A stretch of 17,472 nt of DNA, from positions 1-17,472 of the forward strand of contig CBFGSA010000058.1 of NCBI GenBank assembly GCA_965651365.1, read 5' to 3'. Below are positions 1 to 6,821 of this stretch, piece by piece. Origin of the DNA: DASSBG01 sp965651365. Lineage in GTDB: Bacteria > Pseudomonadota > Gammaproteobacteria > Xanthomonadales > Rhodanobacteraceae. Every line of letters begins with the position of its first letter. The first letter of the stretch is position 1. The translations under genes and the position numbers were made by a program. The notes under the pieces were generated by a model that ran no database searches, had not been told where the DNA came from, and worked only from the letters and a program-made list of their open reading frames with translations.

Positions 1-770
1 AGCCACAATGGCAACAGAACCAGGGCCGGCACCCGGACGTAATCGAACACGACAAAGAACCAGTAGAACACGCGCACCTTGCGCAGGCCCCAGATGACGC
101 AGAATGCGCCCATCAAGGCCGCGATGGCGCCCGAGGCACCCAAGAGCATGCCCTGCTCGCCCCATTTCATCGCCAGCTCGCCCGCGGTGGCTCCAACACC
201 ACCCAGCAAGTACAGCCCGAGGAACCATCCACCACCCATTGCGCCTTCGACCAGCAGGCCCAGAATCAACAGGAACACCATGTTGCCCAGCAGGTGCATC
301 AAGCCGCCGTGCATGAACATGCCCCAGAAGATGCGCCCCGGTTCCACTCGCGACAGGCGCGTGGCGTGCGCGGGCGTGAAGGCCCAATCACGGATCTGCT
401 CGAAGCGGCTGCGTTTGCTGCGCCAGACGGTGTAGTCCGGATTGTCCGGGGTGATCAGCTCGCCCGCGTCCAGGGCCGCCAGAAACGCGTGATCGGACTC
501 CAGCAGCGACAGTTTGAGCAGCGGTGGACCGCGGCGCATGATGGCGAGGCGCTGCGGATCGGCGTCGTGGTCATGCAACCAGGCGCTGTAGAGCGGAGAT
601 TCGATGCGGCCCAGTTTCGCGTCGGTGTAGTAGTTCGCCGCCTGCTGCATGATGCGACCATCGCCCGCCTGCAGAAAGAAGAACACCAGGCAATTCAGGG
701 CGACCAGAGCCAATGTGACCCGTGGCGCATTGATCCAGGTCATGCGCCGGTGCAAGGGCAGGATCAGCAT
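1..770 (-). CDS. Rhomboid family intramembrane serine protease (partial, C-terminus outside window)
   Basis: The frame stays open for 256 codons from an ATG at 770 and runs off the left edge, so the C-terminus and the catalytic His are not visible. The visible signatures are those of rhomboids: HGGLMHLLGN (residues 154-163, with the conserved His/Asn region at the start of a membrane helix) and the nucleophile motif GASG (211-214, Ser213). Membrane segments lie at about 17-34, 158-176, 181-198 and 208-227. By family knowledge it cleaves membrane proteins within the bilayer of the inner membrane. About 115 mostly soluble residues separate the first helix from the HGG helix, which is an expanded L1 loop. 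The ATG at 770 follows an AGGGTGGG purine run. An upstream ATG at 790 is out of frame. It is transcribed in the same direction as ggt but 626 bp away, so it is probably its own unit. Confidence 0.85.
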   Translation of the reverse strand, partial: MLILPLHRRMTWINAPRVTLALVALNCLVFFFLQAGDGRIMQQAANYYTDAKLGRIESPLYSAWLHDHDADPQRLAIMRRGPPLLKLSLLESDHAFLAALDAGELITPDNPDYTVWRSKRSRFEQIRDWAFTPAHATRLSRVEPGRIFWGMFMHGGLMHLLGNMVFLLILGLLVEGAMGGGWFLGLYLLGGVGATAGELAMKWGEQGMLLGASGAIAALMGAFCVIWGLRKVRVFYWFFVVFDYVRVPALVLLPLW

Positions 771-834
771 GGTCCCACCCTGCCGCGCATTGCATGGTTG
801 TGCATCGTTTCCCCGGCACGATCCGCAAGTTTGC

Positions 835-840
835 TTTATA
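835..840 (-). promoter_or_regulatory. Possible extended -10 promoter for the rhomboid gene
   Basis: On the minus strand the sequence reads TGC-TATAAA, an extended -10 (TGn plus a 5/6 match to TATAAT), about 65 nt upstream of the rhomboid ATG. No good -35 box sits at 17 nt. This was judged by eye only. Confidence 0.4.
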
Positions 841-885
841 GCACAGCGCGGTCAAACAGTATCACGCAGCCCGAACCGGGGTTTT

Positions 886-1016
886 GTCATCCTGGACGAC
901 GCGAAGCGGCGATCCGGGATCCATTTTGATCCTTGTGCCGAATACTGCGTCGCATTTCCGTACCGAAAAACGAAAATGGATCCCGGGTTCCCGCCTGCGG
1001 CGGGCCCCAGGATGAC
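886..1016. repeat. 131-bp inverted-repeat element (copy 1)
   Basis: The left end starts GTCATCCTGG and the right end finishes CCAGGATGAC. The arms stay complementary inwards to GGGATCCATTTT (left) and AAAATGGATCCC (right), leaving a centre of about 40 bp. The right arm contains a nested hairpin, CCCGCC-TGC-GGCGGG. A second member of the same design and almost the same length lies at 8635-8766. There is no coding capacity. It looks like a MITE- or BIME-like interspersed palindrome. Confidence 0.8.
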
Positions 1017-1045
1017 GCTGGGGCGAAGTGTTTCGCGATCAAGAA

Positions 1046-1435
1046 TTCAATAGCCTGCGGCGAGGCCGGCGGAGCGGCGGCGGTCATTCGCGGCCATAGC
1101 CCTGCTGCGCAGGTCTATCCCCAAAACCTTGCTGCGCAAGGTTTCGGGCCCCGGCCTGCCTCCCCACACCCCCATCCGCGGCTGCGCCGCGGATCGCCCC
1201 CTGACTCAGGGGGCTGTGAGTTCAATAGCCTGCGGCGAGGCCGGCGGAGCGGCGGCGGTCATTCGCGGCCATAGCCCTGCTGCGCAGGTCTATCCCCAAA
1301 ACCTTGCTGCGCAAGGTTTCGGGCCCCGGCCTGCCTCCCCACACCCCCATCCGCGGCTGCGCCGCGGATCGCCCCCTGACTCAGGGGGCTGTGAGTTCAA
1401 TAACCTGCGGCGAGGCCGGCGGAGCGGCGGCGGTC
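1046..1435. repeat. Perfect 175-bp tandem duplication plus 40-bp partial copy, including the ggt 3' end
   Basis: Units are 1046-1220 and 1221-1395 (identical by eye), followed by a partial third copy at 1396-1435 that is the 3' end of ggt itself, stop codon included. The partial copy differs from the full units by one base (taAcc versus taGcc, synonymous in the last Gly codon of ggt). Each unit is a 40-bp copy of the ggt terminus plus a 135-bp spacer. The spacer in unit 1 carries four hairpins: 1101-1113, 1124-1144, 1174-1194 and 1197-1213. Three of the four have the loop TGC. Confidence 0.95.
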
Positions 1436-3172
1436 GTTGGCGCCTTCGAGCATCCTGGTTTTGGGGTTGTAGCGGATCGCTTCGGCGGCGCCCCAGGAAT
1501 TGACTTCGTGAAACTTGTAGCCCATCGCCTCCAGACCCTGGCGGGTGGCGGGCGTGAGGTAGCCTTTCTCGACCATCACCATGTCGGGCAGCCACTGGTG
1601 GTGGAAACGCGGCGCATTCACCGACTGCTGCATGTTCATGCCGAAATCGACCACGTTCAGGATGGTCTGGAGTACCGTGGTGATGATGGTCGATCCGCCG
1701 GGGCTTCCGGTCACCATGGCCAGCTTGCCGTCCTTGAGCACGATGGTCGGGGTCATCGAACTCAGCGGCCGCTTGCCGGCCTCGACCTGGTTGATCACGC
1801 CCTGCACCAGACCGAAGCCGTTGGGCACGCCGGGCTTGGCGCTGAAGTCGTCCATTTCGTTGTTGAGCACGAAGCCGGTATCACCAGCCACGGCACCCAT
1901 GCCGAACAGGTAGTTGACGGTGTAGGTGACGGCCACCGCATTGCCTTCGGCGTCGACCACCGAATAATGCGTGGTGTGTCGGCCTTCGGGCGTACCCAGA
2001 CTGCCCTTGACCTCGCTGGATGGCGTGGCCTTGTCGGCCTGGATCTGCTCGCGGATGCTGGCCGCGTGCGCAGGCGCCAGCAGCTTGTCGATCGGATTGT
2101 CGACAAAGGCCGGATCGCCCAGGTAGGTATTGCGGTCGGCGAAGGCATGGCGTTCAGCCTCGACCATGTAGTGCGTGGCCTTGACCGAGCCATAGCCCCA
2201 GTCGGCCAACGGGTACGGTTTGAGAATCTGCAGGATCTCGCACACGGTGGTGCCGCCGGAACTGGGTGGCGGTGAGGAAATGATCCGGTAACCGCGGTAG
2301 TCGCATTCGATCGGCTTGTACCAGTCCACGGTGTAGTCGGCGAAATCCTGCACCGTGAGCAGACCGCCGTGGGCCTGGCTTGCATGCGCCACGGTCTGCG
2401 CCACATGGCCGCGATAGAAGCCGTCATCACCGTTTGCCGCGATGCCCTTCAAGGTCCGGGCGAGGTCCTTCTGCACCAGTCGCTCGCCAGCCTGCCACGG
2501 CCTGCCGTGGTTGAGGAAAATCGCCGCCGCCTCCGGGTGGCGCTGGAACTTGTCGGTACTGGTGCCGAGGATCTTGACGTCACCGGGCTTGAGCACGTAT
2601 CCATCCTCGGCCAGACGGATCGCCGGCGCCATGACTTTTCCGCGCGACATCGTGCCGTATTTTTTCAGCGCCTCGTTGAGGCCCATCACGGTGCCGGGCA
2701 CGCCCACGGCGAGATAGCTGTGAGCGCTCAGGCCCTTGACCACCTTGCCGTCCGTGTCCTGGAACATGGTCGGCGTGGCGGCGGCCGGTGCCTTCTCGCG
2801 GAAATTGAGAAACAGGTTTTCCCCGTTGGTGCGATGGATGACCATGAAGCCGCCGCCGCCGATATTGCCGCAACAGGGATGCACCACGGCCAGCGCGTAG
2901 CCGACCGCCACGGCGGCATCGATCGCGTTGCCACCGGCCTTGAGGATGTCCACGCCGACTTGCGTGGCCAGATGCTGGGCGCTGACCACCATCGCATGCG
3001 GCGCCGCGACCGGCCTGGCGTCGGCCAGCTCCTGGACCGTGGCGCTGGCGCCGGTGACATCCAGCGCCTGGTGCGAAATCGTGCTCGGCTCGACGCGGGG
3101 CTGTGGCGCACAGGCCGCCAGTGCTGCCATTGCAAGCAGGAGTGGCAGCACAATAAAGCGGGTCTTCGACAT
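1397..3172 (-). CDS. ggt: Gamma-glutamyltranspeptidase, predicted lipoprotein
   Basis: The protein has 591 residues and belongs to the Ntn-hydrolase family that hydrolyses or transfers the gamma-glutamyl group of glutathione and is made as a self-cleaving precursor. The visible signatures are the autocleavage site and N-terminal nucleophile of the small subunit at Thr400 (TTHYSVVD), NNEMDDFSAKPG, the KRPLSSMTPTIV segment, the oxyanion GSPGGS and the closing NAPRFHHQWLPD block. All of these match the E. coli enzyme closely. I chose the ATG at 3172, not the in-frame ATG at 3298, because it follows AAGGA by 7 nt and opens a lipoprotein signal with lipobox LAAC (Cys21). E. coli Ggt is a soluble periplasmic protein, so lipid anchoring would be a difference. 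The C-terminus GLAAGY corresponds to the family end. Its last 40 bp are copied twice downstream. Confidence 0.95.
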   Translation of the reverse strand: MSKTRFIVLPLLLAMAALAACAPQPRVEPSTISHQALDVTGASATVQELADARPVAAPHAMVVSAQHLATQVGVDILKAGGNAIDAAVAVGYALAVVHPCCGNIGGGGFMVIHRTNGENLFLNFREKAPAAATPTMFQDTDGKVVKGLSAHSYLAVGVPGTVMGLNEALKKYGTMSRGKVMAPAIRLAEDGYVLKPGDVKILGTSTDKFQRHPEAAAIFLNHGRPWQAGERLVQKDLARTLKGIAANGDDGFYRGHVAQTVAHASQAHGGLLTVQDFADYTVDWYKPIECDYRGYRIISSPPPSSGGTTVCEILQILKPYPLADWGYGSVKATHYMVEAERHAFADRNTYLGDPAFVDNPIDKLLAPAHAASIREQIQADKATPSSEVKGSLGTPEGRHTTHYSVVDAEGNAVAVTYTVNYLFGMGAVAGDTGFVLNNEMDDFSAKPGVPNGFGLVQGVINQVEAGKRPLSSMTPTIVLKDGKLAMVTGSPGGSTIITTVLQTILNVVDFGMNMQQSVNAPRFHHQWLPDMVMVEKGYLTPATRQGLEAMGYKFHEVNSWGAAEAIRYNPKTRMLEGANDRRRSAGLAAGY

Positions 3173-3223
3173 GTTTGGATCCTTGGCCATCGGTTGCGAC
3201 GATATACGCCCGGCTAATTCCTC

Positions 3224-3252
3224 ACTTTCGCAACGCAACACGGGCCTGTCAA
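3224..3252 (-). promoter_or_regulatory. Possible ggt promoter
   Basis: A perfect TTGACA (3252-3247 read on the minus strand) is followed 17 nt later by a weak -10, GAAAGT. The leader to the ggt ATG would be about 45-50 nt. The -10 is poor, so this is only a candidate. Confidence 0.3.
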
Positions 3253-3289
3253 GAAGGCGGCGGAGGGATGCCGGGCTGGCATGCACAGC

Positions 3290-3307
3290 ATCAAACATAC
3301 GTTTGAT
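3290..3307. promoter_or_regulatory. Palindromic operator candidate, PsrA/TetR-like (CAAAC-ATAC-GTTTG)
   Basis: A perfect 7-bp inverted repeat, ATCAAAC and GTTTGAT, is separated by ATAC. The core agrees with the CAAAC-N(2-4)-GTTTG pattern published for the fatty-acid-responsive TetR-family regulator PsrA of pseudomonads. The right half overlaps the putative -35 of the lipase-like gene. Assigning PsrA is inference. Confidence 0.45.
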
Positions 3308-3331
3308 TTATCCTCGGCCGCTTGCTACGGT
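3303..3331 (+). promoter_or_regulatory. Possible promoter of the lipase-like gene
   Basis: TTGATT (3303-3308), a 17-nt spacer and TACGGT (3326-3331) preceded by TGC would make an extended -10 promoter. The leader would be about 175 nt. The -10 matches only 3/6, so confidence is low. Confidence 0.3.
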
Positions 3332-3514
3332 AGCGGCGTTGCCCTTTCGTCCGGGGGTGCGATCAGGCAACGGGGAGCGCCGCGCAACGGCACTCAATGC
3401 ACGATCCGATGATGCCTGGCCGAAGGCTCGGACGCCGCGATTTGACCTGCATCCCGGTTCGCAACCCGTTCGCCAAACGGTTCGACCGCTGGCGGAATCC
3501 CTGGGGAGGGAAAC

Positions 3515-4369
3515 ATGAAACGATTGCTTGCTTGTCTTGCACTGACGCTGTGCGGGGTCGGTAGCGCCTGCGCGACCACCGGTGTCGCCTTTGTCCACGG
3601 CACCGGCCACCAGACCGACGCCTACCACGACTACTGGCAGCCGACCGTGATCGAATCGGTGCGCCAGGGCCTGTCCAATCCATCCAACCTGCTGGTGGTG
3701 AACTGCGATTTCGAGCAGTACATGTGGGACAGCCGAGCCGCCGGCTGCCTGGCCACCCAGCTCTACAACTTCATCAACGCCCGCGGCATCACCGACCTGG
3801 TCGTGATCACCCATTCCAACGGTGGCAACGTGATGCGCTGGATCTTGTCCAACCCGACCTACGACAGCCGCTACCCGACCATCATTTCGCGCATCCGCTG
3901 GGTCGACGCAATTGCCGCCTCCAGCGCCGGCACGCCGCTGGCCGATGCGGTGATCTCGGGCAACGTGTTCGAATCCTCGCTGGGCTGGCTGCTGGGCTAC
4001 AAGTCGAACGCCGTGCGCCAGCAGCAGGTGAGCTGGATGGCCTACTACAACCAGAACAATCTGTTCGGCACCGCGGGCCGCCCTTCCCTGCCGAAGGGTT
4101 TCTGGGACATTGTCGGCACCGATGTCGAGACGGCTGTATGGGACCCCGACAGCTATTGCGGCGGCTACACGCTCAATGTCGGTCTGGAAATCACCCAGGC
4201 CTGGCTGAACAGTTGCTCGGACGGTTTCATCGAATGCTCCAGCGCCTCGGCCGCGGGCCACGTGTGGTTTTACGACACGCAGTACACACGCGGTGACGAA
4301 CCGCTGAGCCACAACCAGAGCCGACGCGCCTGCTTCGGCCTGGACACCATCTTGCGCAACGACCTGTGA
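3515..4369 (+). CDS. Secreted alpha/beta-hydrolase, lipase-like
   Basis: The protein has 284 residues with a Sec signal peptide (MKRLLACLALTLCGVGSACA, probable cut after Ala20). The mature part shows an alpha/beta-hydrolase layout: an oxyanion-type HGTG (28-31), the nucleophile elbow THSNGG (Ser101), a putative acid Asp236 in SDGFIECSSASA, which resembles the (N/S)DG..V...SA region of bacterial lipases, and a putative His265 in EPLSHNQSR. The first Gly of the usual GxSxG is replaced by Thr. Several Cys (64, 78, 215, 234, 241, 273) fit disulfides in an exported protein. The start follows GGGAGGGA. It probably forms an operon with the next gene, 11 nt downstream. The substrate (acylglycerol, polyhydroxyalkanoate or other ester) cannot be decided from sequence. 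Confidence 0.75.
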   Translation: MKRLLACLALTLCGVGSACATTGVAFVHGTGHQTDAYHDYWQPTVIESVRQGLSNPSNLLVVNCDFEQYMWDSRAAGCLATQLYNFINARGITDLVVITHSNGGNVMRWILSNPTYDSRYPTIISRIRWVDAIAASSAGTPLADAVISGNVFESSLGWLLGYKSNAVRQQQVSWMAYYNQNNLFGTAGRPSLPKGFWDIVGTDVETAVWDPDSYCGGYTLNVGLEITQAWLNSCSDGFIECSSASAAGHVWFYDTQYTRGDEPLSHNQSRRACFGLDTILRNDL

Positions 4370-4380
4370 GGAGACCCGCC

Positions 4381-5646
4381 ATGAAAATCCACTTCTGCAA
4401 GTTCCTGTCGTTGCTCAGCCCGGCCCTGCTGCTACCCGGCCTGGCCCTGGCTGCCGTGGCACCCGCGCCACAGCACAATATCGGCCTGCTCAAGGCGTCG
4501 GCGAGCGACCAGGTGCCGGGCCAGCTGGTGGCTGGGGAGGCAAGCAAGATTGACATCGACCGCGCTCCGGTGAGCGTTTCCTGGACGCTGCCGAACGGGC
4601 AGAAACTGAAAGCGCAGCCGCAGCCGTTCGAGCGCGTCAGTCGCAGCTACATGATCAATGCCAGCGGCAGCGAACTCGAACGCGGCGTGGCCGTACCCTT
4701 GAGCGCGTCAGGCGCGACCTTGCGCATCAGTCCGCAGGACCATGCCAGCGCGCCACTGAGTGCCGCCCAGGTTCAGATCACGACCGGCGGCCACCGGCGC
4801 AGTGCAGCCGAAGTCAGCCGCGTCATGGCCGCAGGCCCGGCCCTGGCACAGGTCGGCATGCCGGTGCACCGGGGCAGCGTCGCGATGCAACTGGACCGCA
4901 ACATTGCCGGCACGATTCACGTCAATGCCAGTGGAGCACGCGGTCACTACGTGCTGCAGGTGCGCGAACCGGACAGCCCGTTTGCGCTGGCCTTGAAGGC
5001 CGATCACGACACGCGCCTGGCGGGCCAGTCGCTGAGCTTGCGCGCCCGGCTCAAGCAGCCGGCCAACAGCGCCCGCCTCGACGCTGTCAGCGGCGTGCTG
5101 GAAGCGCCGGATGGCTGGAGCACCGATATTCAGTTCACGCCCCAGCCCGACCGCAGCTATCTTGCCAGCGTCACGCCACCGGCAGCGCATGCCGGACAGC
5201 GCGGCCTGTGGCAAGTGCATGTGTTTGCCAGCGGGCACGACGGCCAGCAGGAACTGCTGCGCGATGCCAGCAACGCCTTTGCCGCCGTGCGGCCCACGGC
5301 GCGGCTGAATGGCACGCTGTTTCGCCGGGCCAATGCGCCGGGGCAGGATGTGTCATTCGATGTCGGCGTCACCACCGCAACCGCCAGCCGCTATGCCGTG
5401 GGCGCCGTGCTCTACGGCCATGACGCTGCCGGCGCACTGCAGCCGGCGGTGTACGCGCAATCGGCCGACTGGCTCCAGCCCGGCGACCAGCGCCACATCA
5501 CGCTGCGCTTCGCGGCTGCCGATATTGCCAAAAGCGGCCTGCACGCGCCATTCGAGCTGCACGACCTGCGTCTGGATGACCAGATCCAGCTCGGTTTGCT
5601 GGAGCGTCGGCAGATTGCCGCGCGGGGCATTCCGGCGCACGACTGA
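4381..5646 (+). CDS. Exported protein of unknown function, DUF4785-like
   Basis: The protein has 421 residues and begins with a signal peptide (residues 1 to about 24, cut after LALA). The ATG at 4381 has AGGAG 7 nt upstream, and that site overlaps the TGA of the lipase-like gene region, so translation may be coupled. The mature protein lacks membrane helices and obvious catalytic motifs. It reads as successive beta-rich, Ig-like modules (about 60-130, 160-215, 220-310 and 315-415), ending in LERRQIAARGIPAHD. The order and length recall the three-domain DUF4785 family known from Legionella and xanthomonads. That assignment is from memory and only moderately firm. The tight link to the lipase-like gene suggests the two work together outside the cytoplasm, for example as enzyme and accessory factor, but this is inference. 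Confidence 0.6.
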   Translation: MKIHFCKFLSLLSPALLLPGLALAAVAPAPQHNIGLLKASASDQVPGQLVAGEASKIDIDRAPVSVSWTLPNGQKLKAQPQPFERVSRSYMINASGSELERGVAVPLSASGATLRISPQDHASAPLSAAQVQITTGGHRRSAAEVSRVMAAGPALAQVGMPVHRGSVAMQLDRNIAGTIHVNASGARGHYVLQVREPDSPFALALKADHDTRLAGQSLSLRARLKQPANSARLDAVSGVLEAPDGWSTDIQFTPQPDRSYLASVTPPAAHAGQRGLWQVHVFASGHDGQQELLRDASNAFAAVRPTARLNGTLFRRANAPGQDVSFDVGVTTATASRYAVGAVLYGHDAAGALQPAVYAQSADWLQPGDQRHITLRFAAADIAKSGLHAPFELHDLRLDDQIQLGLLERRQIAARGIPAHD

Positions 5647-5678
5647 GTTCACGCCCTGATTGTCGCATTGCTGCGTTC

Positions 5679-5801
5679 GTCATGCCCGCGCAGAGCCTGA
5701 CCCTTGACGCTTCTCGTCGGGGGCGGGCATCCGGTGCCTTTGGCGGGCTGTGCGGAACCGTCAAAAAGTCACCGGGCTCCCGCCTGCGCGGGAGCGACGA
5801 C
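5679..5801. repeat. Degenerate palindromic repeat in the convergent gap
   Basis: The left end reads GTCATGCCCGCG and the right end contains CGGGAGCGACGAC. The inward parts GGTGCCTTT and AAAAAGTCACC are partly complementary. The left arm looks interrupted by about 25 bp. It resembles the GTCATTCCCGCG...GCGGGAATCC interspersed repeats common in this bacterial group and is related in design, though not in sequence, to 886-1016 and 8635-8766. Confidence 0.55.
5776..5795. terminator. Hairpin between convergent genes, possible bidirectional terminator
   Basis: A perfect 8-bp stem, GCTCCCGC / GCGGGAGC, closes a CTGC loop between the stop of the DUF4785-like gene (5646) and the stop of epmA (5822). 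A TCAAAAAG stretch on one side gives only a short A/T run, so intrinsic termination is plausible but not clear. It is also the right arm of the palindromic repeat. Confidence 0.4.
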
Positions 5802-5819
5802 CCAGGGTTGTCGCGACAT

Positions 5820-6779
5820 TCACGCCTGATGGAACGGGAAGGCCATGGCTTCGGCAATGTCCTCGGCATCGAGCATGCACATCAATAGACGCTCGATGCC
5901 GAGGGCCACACCGGCGCAGTCGGGCAGGTCGTCAAGTACGGCCAGCAGATTCTCGTCGATGGGCATGAGCGGCTGACCGCGCGTTTCGCGCAATGCATTT
6001 TCACGCTGGAAACGGGTGCGCTGTTCACGCGCATCCGCCAGTTCGTGATAGCCGTTGGCCAGCTCGCGCGAGCCCAGGTACAGCTCGAAGCGCTCGGCCA
6101 GTGGCGGCGTACCGCCACGCACGCGCGCCAGCATGCACTGGCTGGCCGGGTAGTCGTAGACGGCCGTGATTCGATCGCGCGGAAAGCTCGGCTCCAGGCA
6201 GTGCGTCATCAACAGATCCAGCCAGTCGTCACGGCCCAGCCCTTTTGGATCGATACCGAATTCGGCCAGCGGCACACGCAGCGCATCGACCTCCGCTTCC
6301 ATCGGGTCCAAGCCCAGTGCATTGCGATACAGGTCGCGGTAACTGACGACCTGCACCTCGGCATCGCGCCCCGCCAGAGCCAGCGCGGAGCGCACCAGCT
6401 CGATCGTCTCCAGCATCAGACGACGATGATCGAAGTTCGTGCGATACCATTCCAGCATGTCGAACTCGGGATTGTGCCGGCGCCCCGCCTCGCTATTGCG
6501 GAACACGCGGCCCAGCTCGTAGCAGTCGCCGAAGCCGGTGGCCAGCAGCCGCTTGAGCGGATATTCGGGCGAGGTACGCAAGAAACGCAACGCTGCGCCA
6601 CCACGGCGCGGACCATGGTATTCGGTGACAAAGCACTCGATATTCGGCTCGGTATTGCCGGCCGCCGACAACACCGGCGTATGCACCTCGGTCACGCCAC
6701 GCCCGCGCATGAAATCGCGGACCAGCCCATACAACTCCGCCCGCAATCGCAACGCCTCAAACTGGCTTGACCCTTCCAA
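5820..6779 (-). CDS. epmA: Elongation factor P--(R)-beta-lysine ligase
   Basis: The protein has 319 residues, a class II lysyl-tRNA-synthetase catalytic core without the anticodon-binding domain. This is the hallmark of EpmA (PoxA/GenX), which joins (R)-beta-lysine to a conserved Lys of EF-P. The motif 2 region reads YELGRVFRNSEAGRRHNPEFDMLEWYR (about residues 87-113, with the conserved Arg and Glu), and motif 3 is GVALGIERLL near the C-terminus. The only plausible start preserving the N-terminus is a TTG at 6779 (MEGSSQFEALRLRAEL). No ATG or GTG occurs in frame between the purA stop and it. The next ATG would remove 23 conserved residues. The gene is 42 nt downstream of the purA stop codon and in the same frame, so it is probably cotranscribed. 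Confidence 0.93.
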   Translation of the reverse strand: MEGSSQFEALRLRAELYGLVRDFMRGRGVTEVHTPVLSAAGNTEPNIECFVTEYHGPRRGGAALRFLRTSPEYPLKRLLATGFGDCYELGRVFRNSEAGRRHNPEFDMLEWYRTNFDHRRLMLETIELVRSALALAGRDAEVQVVSYRDLYRNALGLDPMEAEVDALRVPLAEFGIDPKGLGRDDWLDLLMTHCLEPSFPRDRITAVYDYPASQCMLARVRGGTPPLAERFELYLGSRELANGYHELADAREQRTRFQRENALRETRGQPLMPIDENLLAVLDDLPDCAGVALGIERLLMCMLDAEDIAEAMAFPFHQA

Positions 6780-6785
6780 TTCCGA

Positions 6786-6818
6786 CCGATTCCCGATTCC
6801 CGATTCCCGAATCCCGGC
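6786..6818. repeat. GATTCCC heptanucleotide tandem repeat between purA and epmA
   Basis: CGATTCC occurs three times in a row and is followed by CGAATCCCGG, filling the short purA-epmA gap. On the coding (minus) strand it gives GGGAATCGG runs that act as the only purine-rich stretch before the TTG start of epmA. A shorter related tract (CCAATCCCGAATCCCGG) lies at about 8824-8840, again directly after a stop codon. Confidence 0.75.
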
Positions 6819-6821
6819 TCT

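Larger units (their letters stand above)
771..1395. other. 626-bp intergenic region between ggt and the rhomboid gene, filled with repeats
   Basis: No credible gene is seen here. The region holds a short upstream region of the rhomboid gene (771-885), an inverted-repeat element (886-1016) and two tandem 175-bp units (1046-1395). Open frames across it are simply read-through of the repeats. Confidence 0.8.
3173..3514. other. 342-bp divergent regulatory region between ggt and the lipase-like gene
   Basis: No gene is seen here. The side towards ggt carries a TTGACA box. The central part holds a perfect inverted repeat at 3290-3307 next to a plausible plus-strand promoter. From about 3340 to 3500 I see no further element until the GGGAGGGA ribosome-binding site at about 3505. 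Confidence 0.6.

Noticed and set aside
771..1045. Insertion sequence or transposase remnant around the inverted-repeat element
   Set aside because: The element is 131 bp with no coding capacity and no transposase motif is seen anywhere in the window.
1197..1213. Intrinsic terminator for ggt
   Set aside because: The C/G stem is strong but no T-run follows on the ggt transcript strand, so it is recorded only as a hairpin of the repeat.
1046..1435. CRISPR array
   Set aside because: Repeats are 175 bp with no variable spacers and include a gene end; no cas genes are present.
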